Shown one piece after another: positions 55,109 to 63,167 of a stretch of DNA of 64,000 bases (positions are counted from its first letter, which is position 1; every line of letters begins with the position of its first letter). Below the pieces are notes generated by a model, which saw only the letters and a list, made by a program, of their open reading frames with translations, was not told the origin of the DNA and made no database searches. The position numbers and the translations under genes were made by a program. Source of the DNA: CAXXHQ01 sp963665265 (GTDB taxonomy: Bacteria; Planctomycetota; Planctomycetia; Pirellulales; Thermoguttaceae); the NCBI GenBank assembly GCA_963665265.2, contig OY762224.2, forward strand, positions 3,906,001 through 3,970,000, given 5' to 3'.

Positions 55109-55576
55109 ATGAATCAAGATGCGCCGCGAGGCCGGCAACCGCTGTACACCCAGATTGACGTCACTCCGCCAAGCTACAATGCAGCGTCGTCGCCGGCTCG
55201 TCCTGACACCGAACACACCCGTTTGCTCCGCGACCTCCTGGCCGCTCAAGATCGCCAAAATGAGCTTTTGGAAGAGCTCGTCGGCCATCTCGGCGCCGCC
55301 AATAAACAACGCTCTATGGAGCTCGGCCAGTGGAAACAAGCCAATCCGCGATTGGCCAAAAACTGCCGCTTCGCCGCTGAAACGCTCGGCCGCGTGCAAA
55401 CCGAATTTCTCGAATCGCTCACCCAAGAAATCGCCGATAACGCCGATTCCTTGATGGAAGGCGAATATATGTTGAACGATTTCATCGATCGCTTCGGCCC
55501 GAGAATGGCCCACCTCAACGGCATCCTGCAAGTCCTCTCGCAGTTGAGCGCCTCGCCCAACGCCCCCATGGCCTAG
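55109..55576 (+). CDS. Conserved hypothetical coiled-coil protein
   Basis: 155 residues: a Pro-rich N-terminus (~35 residues), then heptad-like helices (LLRDLLAAQDRQNELLEELVGHLG) and a second helical part (NCRFAAETLGRVQTEFLESLTQEIADNADSLMEGEYMLNDFIDRFGPRMAHLNGILQVLSQL). Cytoplasmic, no signal. ATG at 55109. A perfect intrinsic terminator follows, so it is monocistronic. Function unknown; the helices suggest an oligomeric structural or adaptor protein. Confidence 0.7.
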   Translation: MNQDAPRGRQPLYTQIDVTPPSYNAASSPARPDTEHTRLLRDLLAAQDRQNELLEELVGHLGAANKQRSMELGQWKQANPRLAKNCRFAAETLGRVQTEFLESLTQEIADNADSLMEGEYMLNDFIDRFGPRMAHLNGILQVLSQLSASPNAPMA

Positions 55577-55859
55577 TGTCCGACGCCGCCAAAACCAAAA
55601 ACGCAATCACGCCGCAATATCCGTTGCGGCGTTTTTTGTTGCGCACGAATCTAGCTCGCAAATTGCGAAAGACGAATAGCCGATCGAGTATGTCGCTTCC
55701 TTCGCTTTTCCCGCTTTCGCGTTGTCGTGATTAAAATGCGAGCGAACCGTCCCCCTCTAAAAACCCAACGGAAAACTCTTGACGTTTTTGCATAGATTCG
55801 ATATACATAGCGTGTCGATACATTACTAGCGAACGATAACGTCCCGGAGCGAGGAACGC
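55577..55859. promoter_or_regulatory. Upstream region of padR gene with repeated TCGATA-ACAT
   Basis: After the terminator, a degenerate copy of the TTTCGCGTTGTCGTGATTA repeat lies at about 55700-55730. Close to the padR start, TCGATATACAT (about 55798-55808) and TCGATACAT (about 55816-55824) form a short direct repeat that may be a PadR-type operator. Confidence 0.4.
55609..55637 (+). terminator. Intrinsic terminator after coiled-coil gene
   Basis: ACGCCGCAA-TATCCG-TTGCGGCGT, a perfect 9-bp stem with 6-base loop, followed by TTTTT. A textbook Rho-independent terminator 32 bp after the stop codon. Confidence 0.9.
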
Positions 55860-56213
55860 ATGGGCGAAAAATTGCCGGCCGATTTGGTTCGCGGAAGCCT
55901 CGACATGCTTATCTTGGCGGTCTTGGCCGAGGAGCCGAAGTACGGCTATTTAATTCAGAAACGCATTCGTCACGCCACGAACGACGGCGTCCCGTTGGCC
56001 GCCGGAACGCTCTATCCCTTGCTCCACCGATTGGAAAGCGAAGGATTAATCCGCTCGCGCTGGGAAGACGCCGGAGGTCGACAACGCAAATGGTACGAAA
56101 TATCGGCGGCAGGTCGTCGTCAGCTTTCGCACCAAGCCTACGATTGGCAGCGTTTCTCCGAGAGCATCGAGCAATTGCTTGCCGTCGTCACCCCCAAGCC
56201 CCGCCCCGCGTAG
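55860..56213 (+). CDS. PadR-family transcriptional regulator
   Basis: 117 residues with winged-helix signature LPADLVRGSLDMLILAVLAEEPKYGYLIQKRI, then GTLYPLLHRLESEGLIRSRWEDAGGRQRKWYEISAAGRRQL, and a short C-terminal dimer helix (class II PadR). ATG at 55860 with GAGG upstream. It precedes a permease-prefix protein by 260 bp, the usual PadR/HAAS arrangement in planctomycetes and acidobacteria. It probably represses itself and the neighbour; the ligand is unknown. Confidence 0.93.
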   Translation: MGEKLPADLVRGSLDMLILAVLAEEPKYGYLIQKRIRHATNDGVPLAAGTLYPLLHRLESEGLIRSRWEDAGGRQRKWYEISAAGRRQLSHQAYDWQRFSESIEQLLAVVTPKPRPA

Positions 56214-56224
56214 ACCAAAATTTG

Positions 56225-56395
56225 TAGGGCGCTCTACGAGCGCCGCCGTAGCCCGTAGTTGTAGGTCGGGACAACGTCCCGACAGCCGGGTAGCTCCGGT
56301 TCTTGAACTGGAGCGCCGTAGGCGCAAGAGGCTTTTGCAACGCGTCTACCGTCCTGACGACGAGTCCCGAAGGGACGACATAGTAAAGCCTCATT
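56225..56395. repeat. Mosaic hairpin repeat between padR and permease-prefix gene
   Basis: Starts 11 bp after the padR stop with TAGGGCGCTCTACGAGCGCC, then GGTCGGGACAACGTCCCGAC, GTAGCTCCGGTTCTTGAACT with its partner, and GAGTCCCGAAGGGACGAC. All are self-complementary and related to the modules at 46.75 and 52.1 kb. It is the longest cluster of the family in the window. Confidence 0.65.
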
Positions 56396-56473
56396 GCCGA
56401 AAGCCCATTTAGGGGCGACGTAAATTGCGATTGTCATTTCAATCACCAATTTTTTCCGCGAACGTTCTACATC

Positions 56474-57718
56474 ATGACGCAGCAGAATATCGAGGAGTTC
56501 CTCCTCGTATTGAAGCAGTTGTTGCGGATGCGGCGCTCGGCCAACGAGTCGATCGTCAGCGAACTTCGCGATCATCTATTAGAACGTTTCGCCGAATTGA
56601 AGGAGCAAAACTACTCCGACGAAGAGGCGATGACTCGTGCGCTCCGGGAGTTCGGGGATACGGCCGCCTTGGCCGCCCAATTCATGCAAGTTTCACGCGA
56701 TGGACGAAGGAGAAGGGTTATGCGCTGGACATTCAGTTCGTTGGCGGCGGCGTGCGTTCTGATCGTGGCGACCTTAAGCATATGGCCCGACTCGCCGCAT
56801 TGGCGACATAACGGACAAGCCGTCGCCGAAGAGGCCGGCGGAGCTGCGCCCGTTGCGAATAAAACGGACGAAAAGAAAGAAAATGCGGCGAAGACCGCTG
56901 CAATTACCGCGGCTTCAAAAACAAAAAACGTCGAGGAAATGCCGAAAGACGAAGCCGACCTCAACGCGCCTATCTTGGCGAAACTCAACCAAAAAATCGA
57001 ATTTAAGTTCAAAGAGACGCCGCTGACCGAAGTCGTCAACTACCTAAAAGAACGCTTGGAAACGGAAATCCAATTGGATCAGACCGCGCTCGAAGCCGCC
57101 GGGGTCAACGCCGACTCGCCGGTTACTCGAAACGTTCGATGTCGGGCGGACATGGCGCTAAAGCTCACGCTCCGCCAACTTAATTTGACGTACATGATCC
57201 AAAACGGGGTCATTTTAATCACTTCGACCGAAGAGGCGGGAAATTATCTTGTGACAAAGATATACGACGTCGATGATCTCGTCGGACCAAACGAAGAGCC
57301 CGATTCTTTGTCAAATCTAGTCAGCCGAATCGTCAAGCCGACGAGTTGGGATGAAACCGGAGGCTCGGGAACGATCGCCATGTTTCGCAACATGCTCGTC
57401 GTCAGCAATACCTCCGAAGTTCACGAAGAAGTCGCTTCGCTCTTGAAAATGCTTCGTGAAACGCAAGCGAAAATGAATGCCGACGGCGTTAAGATAAGCT
57501 CGACCGCTCTTAAACAAGAAACGAAACTGGCGAAACAATCGCGACAAATCGCCGAAAGAGAAAAACAACTTGCCGAGCGGGAAAAGCTCCTCGTTGAAAA
57601 GGAACGCTTCGCGGCGGAAAAGGAAAAAATCGCCGCCGAAGCGGAAAAGCTCGCCGCGCCGAAGACCGACGGAACGTCCCCCAATCAAAAACAAATGGAA
57701 GGGATCGGCATGTTTTAG
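56474..57718 (+). CDS. Permease-prefix (HAAS) membrane protein with STN-like domain and coiled-coil tail
   Basis: 414 residues. Residues 1-75 form a HAAS/DUF1700-like permease-prefix domain (IEEFLLVLKQLLRMRRSANESIVSELRDHLLERFAELKE ... EEAMTRALREFGD). A membrane helix follows (WTFSSLAAACVLIVATLSIW), then an Ala/Lys-rich linker. An extracytoplasmic domain resembles secretin/TonB short N-terminal (STN) domains: FKFKETPLTEVVNYLKERL, then VRCRADMALKLTLRQLNLTYMIQNGVILITS. A highly charged coiled coil ends it (QIAEREKQLAEREKLLVEKERFAAEKEKIAAEAEKL). The fusion is unusual, since HAAS normally precedes an ABC permease. Presumed partner of PadR upstream. ATG at 56474. Confidence 0.75.
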   Translation: MTQQNIEEFLLVLKQLLRMRRSANESIVSELRDHLLERFAELKEQNYSDEEAMTRALREFGDTAALAAQFMQVSRDGRRRRVMRWTFSSLAAACVLIVATLSIWPDSPHWRHNGQAVAEEAGGAAPVANKTDEKKENAAKTAAITAASKTKNVEEMPKDEADLNAPILAKLNQKIEFKFKETPLTEVVNYLKERLETEIQLDQTALEAAGVNADSPVTRNVRCRADMALKLTLRQLNLTYMIQNGVILITSTEEAGNYLVTKIYDVDDLVGPNEEPDSLSNLVSRIVKPTSWDETGGSGTIAMFRNMLVVSNTSEVHEEVASLLKMLRETQAKMNADGVKISSTALKQETKLAKQSRQIAEREKQLAEREKLLVEKERFAAEKEKIAAEAEKLAAPKTDGTSPNQKQMEGIGMF

Positions 57719-57746
57719 ACGTTTTTGCGACATTGCCGAGACCACG

Positions 57747-57779
57747 AAAAAGCCGCAGCCCTGTCGGACTGCGGCTTTT
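57747..57779 (+). terminator. Terminator after the permease-prefix gene
   Basis: AAAAAGCCGCAG and CTGCGGCTTTT form an 11-bp stem around a 10-base loop, ending in TTTTC. The A/T arms also serve the convergent hsp20 gene on the minus strand. Confidence 0.85.
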
Positions 57780-57826
57780 CTTATGAAGTCGCTACGCAAA
57801 CGAAATCAGTTACGCGCCTTCTCAAT

Positions 57827-58243
57827 CTATTTCACTTTAATCGCCACGCGTTTGGCCGCCTCGGCCTTCGGAATGCGAAGCGTCAAAACGCCGTCGGCTA
57901 ACTCGGCCTCCACCTTTTCCGCATTGGCGTCGAAGGGGAGCCGCAAAGTTCGGCTGAATACTCCCACCGGCCGCTCGCGACGGTGGAACACCAAGCCCTC
58001 GGCCGTCGGCTCGGGACGCTCAACGCGAATCGTCAGTTCGTCGCCGCTTACCGAAACCTCGACCTGTTCCTGCTTAACGCCGGGCGCTTCCACCTCGACA
58101 GCCAAGTTCTCTCCCTCCTCCCAAATGTTGACCGGAAGTTGCTGACTCAACGCCCCGCAACTCTCCGTCGAGTTCATATACCCAAACAAACGCTCCATCT
58201 CATTTCGCATCGGAGTGAACGGGTTTAGATAGTAGGTAGTCAT
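57827..58243 (-). CDS. Hsp20/alpha-crystallin small heat-shock protein
   Basis: 138 residues. The alpha-crystallin domain runs from residue ~35: LPVNIWEEGENLAVEVEAPGVKQEQVEVSVSGDELTIRVER, then ERPVGVFSRTLRLPFDANAEKVEAELADGVLTLRIPKAEAAKRVAIKV, including the GVLTLRIPK signature. A holdase preventing aggregation of unfolded proteins. ATG at 58243 has AAAGGAGATT upstream, an excellent ribosome-binding site. Upstream lies a sigma-54-type promoter (58327-58341) and a 15-bp palindrome (58421-58435), pointing to sigma-54 control with an upstream activator. Confidence 0.93.
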   Translation of the reverse strand: MTTYYLNPFTPMRNEMERLFGYMNSTESCGALSQQLPVNIWEEGENLAVEVEAPGVKQEQVEVSVSGDELTIRVERPEPTAEGLVFHRRERPVGVFSRTLRLPFDANAEKVEAELADGVLTLRIPKAEAAKRVAIKVK

Positions 58244-58326
58244 GGCATAATCTCCTTTGGCACGTGAAAATGTCTTCAAAACTCGGATTGAATTGACTGG
58301 TTTTTACAAGTGCGAAAGACTCAGAC

Positions 58327-58341
58327 GCAAAATGCGTGCCA
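58327..58341 (-). promoter_or_regulatory. Sigma-54 (-24/-12) promoter of hsp20
   Basis: On the minus strand TGGCACG-CATT-TTGC matches the consensus TGGCACG-N4-TTGC at every defined position. The start site would be about 12 bases further down (near 58315), leaving a ~70-base 5' leader before the hsp20 ATG at 58243. Confidence 0.75.
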
Positions 58342-58420
58342 AACGCCCAAATCGATCGCCGCAACATAATAATATCAAACATGTTACGACATTTTTCAAA
58401 AAACAAAGCATCGCACAGGA

Positions 58421-58435
58421 CTGCCATTTTGGCAG
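58421..58435. promoter_or_regulatory. Palindrome CTGCCATTTTGGCAG, probable upstream activator site
   Basis: Perfect inverted repeat CTGCCA-TTT-TGGCAG, 80-95 bp upstream of the -24 element of the hsp20 promoter, the usual distance for an enhancer-binding activator of sigma-54 (inference). No second copy seen nearby. Confidence 0.6.
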
Positions 58436-58858
58436 CAACCAATTGTCTATGATCTTGTCGAAAAACGGGACCAAAACGGTCGCGGAGACTAGCGAAACTG
58501 CTCCGGATTTTATAAGCTGTTGGCCGATCGTGAGTTAGAATCGGCGTGCCTGAACTCCCAATCCCGTTGTGGGATTGACGCTTGGAGGATATATTGGGTC
58601 GTTTGATTCTCTAACAATTTGGGTTGCGCTGGCAGACGCTTTTTTGTTTTGGCTCGCCCCTGAAAAGGGTCGAAAGATAGCATTTAGCGTTTTGTTCAGC
58701 CCGTTAGGGCGTCAATTGACGTAATTGACTTCGCCGTCGGCGATTAGCTCAAAATTCCTTGTGCGGCGACTACGACATTTATATATCGTGGTTCACGGCT
58801 CAAAGAATCGTTATTCGCTCGCCGACGACATTCATTATCCCTCCGAGTAGCCAAGTCC
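58436..58858. other. Intergenic between hsp20 control region and fatty-acid cluster
   Basis: Over 400 bp without a gene. It contains a hairpin CAATCCC-GTTGT-GGGATTG at 58559-58577, GCCCGTTAGGGC near 58702 and GTCAATTGAC followed by GTAATTGAC near 58713-58732. These look like repeats or operators for the downstream cluster; none can be assigned. No promoter recognised. Confidence 0.4.
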
Positions 58859-59359
58859 ATGCGATTTTCACTCATCGATCGAATCGTCGAGTTAGAGCCG
58901 GGCGTGAGAATTTCCGCCATTAAGACGCTGACGATGGCGGAAGAGTATCTCGCCGACCATTTTCCGAATTTCCCGGTCATGCCGGGGGTTTTGATGTTGG
59001 AAGCGATGACGCAAGCCAGCGCGTGGCTCGTTCGCTCGACCGAGGACTTCGCCCATAGCGTCATCACGCTTAAAGAAGCGGCCAACATAAAATACGGGCA
59101 GTTTCTCGAGCCGGGTCAAACCATGTTGATTACGGCCGAACTGCTGAAGATGTCCGACGCGGAAGCGAAGCTGAAGGCGTCGGGCATGGTGGACGGACGG
59201 ACCACCGTTAGCGCAAGATTGACCTTAAAAAAAGCGAACCTCGTCGATACCCATCCCTGCTTTGAGGGAAACGACGCGGAACTCATTCGTAATCTTCGCG
59301 GTCAACTCGCGCTGCTGCATCAGCCGCGAACGGAAACGTCCGCGGTCGCCGCGACGTAA
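58859..59359 (+). CDS. Hotdog-fold 3-hydroxyacyl-ACP dehydratase (FabZ-like), first copy
   Basis: 166 residues. FabZ-type active site: LADHFPNFPVMPGVLMLEAMTQASAWL, with catalytic His34 and Glu48. It removes water from 3-hydroxyacyl-ACP. The C-terminus is extended by ~25 residues compared with FabZ. ATG at 58859. First gene of a five-gene same-strand cluster (dehydratase, ketoreductase, ACP, dehydratase, ketosynthase), gaps of 64-176 bp. Confidence 0.9.
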   Translation: MRFSLIDRIVELEPGVRISAIKTLTMAEEYLADHFPNFPVMPGVLMLEAMTQASAWLVRSTEDFAHSVITLKEAANIKYGQFLEPGQTMLITAELLKMSDAEAKLKASGMVDGRTTVSARLTLKKANLVDTHPCFEGNDAELIRNLRGQLALLHQPRTETSAVAAT

Positions 59360-59535
59360 TCGAATCGGCGAATCCCGCTTCGGGCTTCGTTCGTCGTCCG
59401 CATTCGTCGCCGTTTTCAACGACGATCGCAACGCGGCGCCGGGGGATTTCGTCTTTCGGCGGAGCAAACCGTTCGGAGATGAATCCGACCGGCGCATTGG
59501 CCGCCATTTTTTGAACGCAAAGATTTAGGAAAAAG

Positions 59536-60288
59536 ATGATATTAGAAGGAAAAATCGCGATCGTGACGGGCGGAAGCCGCGGCATCGGCCGGTCCTGCGT
59601 CGCGCGCATGGCCGCCGAAGGTGCCACGGTCATATTCGTTTATCACAGTAATAAGGAAGCCGCCGACTCGTTGATCGCGGAATTGGCTTCGGCCCCCGGC
59701 AAAGTCGAGGCCGAGCAAGCCGACGTTTGCGATTACGCCCGAGCGCATCAAATCGCCGACGCCGTTTATGAAAAATACGGACGGATCGACGTGCTGGTCA
59801 ACTCGGCCGGCATCGTCATGGACGGCCTTATGGGGGCGATGACCCAAGATCAGTGGCAAAAAGTGATCGCCACGAATTTGGGCGGAACGTACAACTACTG
59901 CCACGCCGTGACGCAATTGATGATGATGCAGCGAAGCGGCAGCATTGTGAATTTGTCCAGCACCGCCGCCGAATTCGCCGCGCGCGGTCAAGCGAATTAC
60001 GCCGCAAGTAAAGGCGGCATTAACGGTTTGACCCACGCGCTAGCCAAAGAGTTGGCCGCGCGAAACGTGCGGGTCAACGCCGTGGCGCCGGGTATGATCG
60101 AAACCGACATGAGCCAAGTCGTTCGCGGCGTCGCCGGCGACCAACTCAAGAAGGTGATTCCGCTGAAACGTGTGGGAAAGCCCGAGGAAATCGCCTCGGT
60201 CGTCGCTTTCCTCGGCAGCGATCAAGCCTCGTATTTAACGGGGCAAGTGATTCGCGTCGACGGCGGATTGAGTCTCGGCGGGTATTGA
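59536..60288 (+). CDS. fabG: 3-oxoacyl-ACP reductase
   Basis: 250-residue short-chain dehydrogenase: NADP-binding VTGGSRGIGRS, NSAG, catalytic Ser in IVNLSSTAAEFA, Tyr/Lys in YAASKGG, and the C-terminal YLTGQVIRVDGGLSLGGY. It reduces 3-ketoacyl-ACP with NADPH. ATG at 59536 with AGGAAAAAG upstream. Second gene of the cluster. Confidence 0.93.
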   Translation: MILEGKIAIVTGGSRGIGRSCVARMAAEGATVIFVYHSNKEAADSLIAELASAPGKVEAEQADVCDYARAHQIADAVYEKYGRIDVLVNSAGIVMDGLMGAMTQDQWQKVIATNLGGTYNYCHAVTQLMMMQRSGSIVNLSSTAAEFAARGQANYAASKGGINGLTHALAKELAARNVRVNAVAPGMIETDMSQVVRGVAGDQLKKVIPLKRVGKPEEIASVVAFLGSDQASYLTGQVIRVDGGLSLGGY

Positions 60289-60373
60289 TTTTTTCGCGGC
60301 GCAACGACCGTCGTCGGTCCGCCGCGCTGTGAAGCAGTTTCATTAATCACGATTTGTTTGGAGGTTGAGTGAC

Positions 60374-60760
60374 ATGCCGACTAAGGACGAAGTTTTTGAA
60401 AAGATCAAGACTGCTCTCGTGGACGCGCTTGGCGTCGATGAAGAGGACGTAACGCCCGAAGCCACCTTGGTCGGCGACTTGGGAGCGGAGTCTATCGACT
60501 TCCTCGACATCGTCTTCCGTTTGGAGAAGGCTTTCGCCATCAAGATTCCGCGCGGCGAATTGTTCCCCGAGGACATCCTCACCGACTCGAAGTACGTTCA
60601 AGACGGCAAAGTGTCGGAAGAAGGCTTGGCCGAGTTGCGCAAACGGATGCCGTTCGCCGATCTCGACGACTTCGCCAAGAATCCGATCGTTCAAGACTTC
60701 GGTAACATTTTGACCGTCGCCGACATGTGCCGATTCGTCGAAAGCAAGGTCGGACTGTAA
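60374..60760 (+). CDS. Long acyl carrier protein
   Basis: 128 residues, about 50 more than a standard ACP. The phosphopantetheine site is Ser40 in GDLGAESIDFLDIVFRLEKAF. The helix II/III region is followed by an insertion (ELFPEDILTDSKYVQDGKVSEEGLAELRKRMPFADLDDFAKNP) before the final helix (LTVADMCRFVESKVGL). ATG at 60374 with GGAGG upstream; TTG at 60365 is not used. The extra segment probably makes it specific to the ketosynthase and dehydratases of this cluster. Confidence 0.92.
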   Translation: MPTKDEVFEKIKTALVDALGVDEEDVTPEATLVGDLGAESIDFLDIVFRLEKAFAIKIPRGELFPEDILTDSKYVQDGKVSEEGLAELRKRMPFADLDDFAKNPIVQDFGNILTVADMCRFVESKVGL

Positions 60761-60859
60761 GCGATTCGGAAACGAATCGCGGATGTCTAAGGCGCCGTCG
60801 CGCGGTTTTGCGCGGCGGCATGGGTCGAACGAACGCACATCGAAACCGGTTAAATTGCC

Positions 60860-61387
60860 ATGCGTTGGTACTGGATAGATCGTTTTATTGAATTCGAAAG
60901 CGGTCGCTACGCGAAAGCGGTCAAATGCGTCTCGCTCGCCGAAGAGCACTTGCACGATCACTTCCCCTCGTACCCGATGCTTCCCAATTCGTTGGTCATC
61001 GAGGGAATGGCGCAAACAGGCGGCCTGCTCGTTTCGGAATTCAAGCAGTTTTCCGAAAAGGTCGTTCTTGCCAAGGTGCCGAAAGTGCATTTTTACCGCG
61101 ACGCCGTTCCAGGCGATACGTTGGTCTACAAAACGACCATCGAATACGTGAAGGAAGAAGGCGCGATGGTTACGGCCACCAGCCATATCGGTTCCGAACT
61201 TCACGCCGAAGCGGAGATCGTTTTCGCTCACTTGAACGATCCTCAGCTCGGCAGCTTGTTCGATCCCGAGACGTTTTTGAAAATGCTGCGGTTGCTTGGC
61301 GCGTTCAAGGTCGGGCGTGCTGCCGACGGCAGCCCGTTGAAGCCGCCGGCCCATCTATTGCGCGCCGCGAACGAAACGGCCGACTGA
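60860..61387 (+). CDS. Hotdog-fold dehydratase (FabZ-like), second copy
   Basis: 175 residues. Same site as the first copy: HDHFPSYPMLPNSLVIEGMAQTGGLL with His34 and Glu48 at identical positions, but P-N-S replaces P-G-V after the loop. The two copies are diverged duplicates and may act on different chain lengths, or one may serve as a non-catalytic partner. ATG at 60860. Fourth gene of the cluster. Confidence 0.88.
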   Translation: MRWYWIDRFIEFESGRYAKAVKCVSLAEEHLHDHFPSYPMLPNSLVIEGMAQTGGLLVSEFKQFSEKVVLAKVPKVHFYRDAVPGDTLVYKTTIEYVKEEGAMVTATSHIGSELHAEAEIVFAHLNDPQLGSLFDPETFLKMLRLLGAFKVGRAADGSPLKPPAHLLRAANETAD

Positions 61388-61451
61388 GACGCTCGCTTCA
61401 ACCTCGATTGTTTTTTATTTGCGATATTTTCATCTTTGAGGGATACCCGCC

Positions 61452-62738
61452 ATGCGACGACGCGTTGTGGTCACAGGCATCGGCTGCGTCACGCCGCTGG
61501 GCACGGAAATCGAAACGATTTGGAATCGCGTGCTGAACGGCGAGTCCGGCGTCGGCTATACGACGCTCTTCGACGCCTCGAATTTCCCCACCAAAATTTC
61601 CGCCGAGGTCCGCAATTGGGACGTTAGCGACGTCGGCGAAAATCCCGCGGATTGGAAATTCCAGGGGCGTCACACGCACTTCGCCGTCGGCGCCGTGAAG
61701 AAGGCCGTGGCCGACTCCGGCATCGACTTCGGTAAAATCGATCCGACTCGCGTCGGCGTCTATATGGGCTCGGGCGAAGGACAACAGGACTTCTATCGGT
61801 TCTCAAAGATGATGGTCGCCGGTTTGCAAGGCGGCTCCGGCTTCGACCTAGCCCGCTTCACGCAAGCCGGACTCGAAACTCTCCATCCGATCGCCGAATT
61901 AGAGCAAGAGCCGAACATGCCGGCCGCCCACGTGGCCGCGTTGTTCAACGCGCAAGGCCCCAACGTAAACTGCCTGACCGCTTGCGCCGCCAGCAGCCAA
62001 GCGATCGGTGAAGCGGTCGAGATCATTCGACGCGGCGAGGCCGACGTCATGCTCTCGGGCGGAACGCACACGATGATCCATCCTTTCGGCGTAACGGGCT
62101 TCAATCTGCTCACCGCCTTAAGCACCCGCAACGACGAACCGACCAAAGCATCCCGTCCGTTCGATCGAAATCGCGACGGCTTCGTTTTGGGCGAAGGTTC
62201 CAGCATGCTCGTGCTTGAATCGCTCGACGCCGCCAAGGCTCGCGGCGCGAAGATCTACGGTGAGATCGCCGGCTACGGCTCCACGGCCGACGCCTATCGA
62301 ATCACCGACATTCATCCGGAAGGACGCGGCGCCTCGGCCTGCATGCGAATGGCCGTCGAAGACGCCGGATTGAACTTAACCGACATTCAGTATGTCAACG
62401 CGCACGGCACCAGCACGACCGTCAACGACAAAGTCGAAACGGCGGCTCTCAAGCAGACCTTCGGCGAATACGCCTACAAGCTTCCGATGTCGAGTACGAA
62501 GAGCATGATGGGCCATTTAATCGCCGCAGCCGGAGCCACGGAGTTGATCCTCTGCCTCATGGCAATCCGCGACAACGTCTTGCCGCCGACGATCAACTAC
62601 GAGACGCCCGATCCCGATTGCGATTTGGACTACGTCCCCAACGTCGCCCGTAAAACGCGGTGCGACGCCGCCCTCTCGAACAGCTTCGGCTTCGGCGGTC
62701 AAAACATCTCGATCTGCGTCAAGCGTTTTGCCGACTAA
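61452..62738 (+). CDS. fabF: Beta-ketoacyl-ACP synthase, FabF-type
   Basis: 428 residues of the thiolase superfamily. Catalytic Cys178 (CLTACAASSQAIGEA), His318 (VNAHGTST), Lys350 and His355 (KSMMGHLIAAAGATE). C-terminal NSFGFGGQNISI is standard. It performs decarboxylative chain elongation with malonyl-ACP. Length is normal. ATG at 61452. Last gene of the cluster, followed by a terminator. No malonyl transferase or FabI is present, so the cluster draws on the general pathway for those steps. Confidence 0.94.
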   Translation: MRRRVVVTGIGCVTPLGTEIETIWNRVLNGESGVGYTTLFDASNFPTKISAEVRNWDVSDVGENPADWKFQGRHTHFAVGAVKKAVADSGIDFGKIDPTRVGVYMGSGEGQQDFYRFSKMMVAGLQGGSGFDLARFTQAGLETLHPIAELEQEPNMPAAHVAALFNAQGPNVNCLTACAASSQAIGEAVEIIRRGEADVMLSGGTHTMIHPFGVTGFNLLTALSTRNDEPTKASRPFDRNRDGFVLGEGSSMLVLESLDAAKARGAKIYGEIAGYGSTADAYRITDIHPEGRGASACMRMAVEDAGLNLTDIQYVNAHGTSTTVNDKVETAALKQTFGEYAYKLPMSSTKSMMGHLIAAAGATELILCLMAIRDNVLPPTINYETPDPDCDLDYVPNVARKTRCDAALSNSFGFGGQNISICVKRFAD

Positions 62739-63167
62739 TTTCGGCGCTATCACGCCTGATTGAAAATTAAGCCGCTCGGCGCCGCCGGGCGGCTTTTCGT
62801 TTTCCTTCCCCTCTTCTCCGCTATTTCCCGCACAGATTATTACAATTTCGTCAATCTCTGCGGACTGGATCGTTCGTATTCAATTCGTAATGTCCGTCGA
62901 TCGCCTCGACTCCTCCGGAAATGGCGAATTCTTCTCCGACGAGCGAACAAAATTCAAAATTCGGAATGATTTTCTCAAGTCTTTTTTTGACATCAAAGGG
63001 CTATCGTGTATAAACTACGTAGAGACGCGGACGATGCGGCGAAAACAAAAACGCCGACGAATTCGCGACGCTTTTCCGAACGTAACGCGGCTTTTTCCGC
63101 CGCCCTTTTCCGATAGTTTGCGAACGTTTTTTTAACGAGCATTCACTTCGTTTTCGGTCATTCTCCC
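62739..63167. other. Intergenic after fabF
   Basis: 429 bp. It contains the fabF terminator (62769-62795) and an imperfect stem CCGCACAGA ... TCTGCGG at about 62827-62862. No other gene supported. Confidence 0.4.
62769..62795 (+). terminator. Terminator of the fatty-acid cluster
   Basis: AAGCCGC and GCGGCTT arms, with further G/C pairing inside, followed by TTCGTTTTCC. Lies 30 bp after the fabF stop. Confidence 0.8.

Noticed and set aside
58416..58434. TGGCAG-N-GC inside the upstream palindrome as a second sigma-54 promoter
   Set aside because: Spacing between GG and GC is one base short of the required value; the site at 58327-58341 matches fully.
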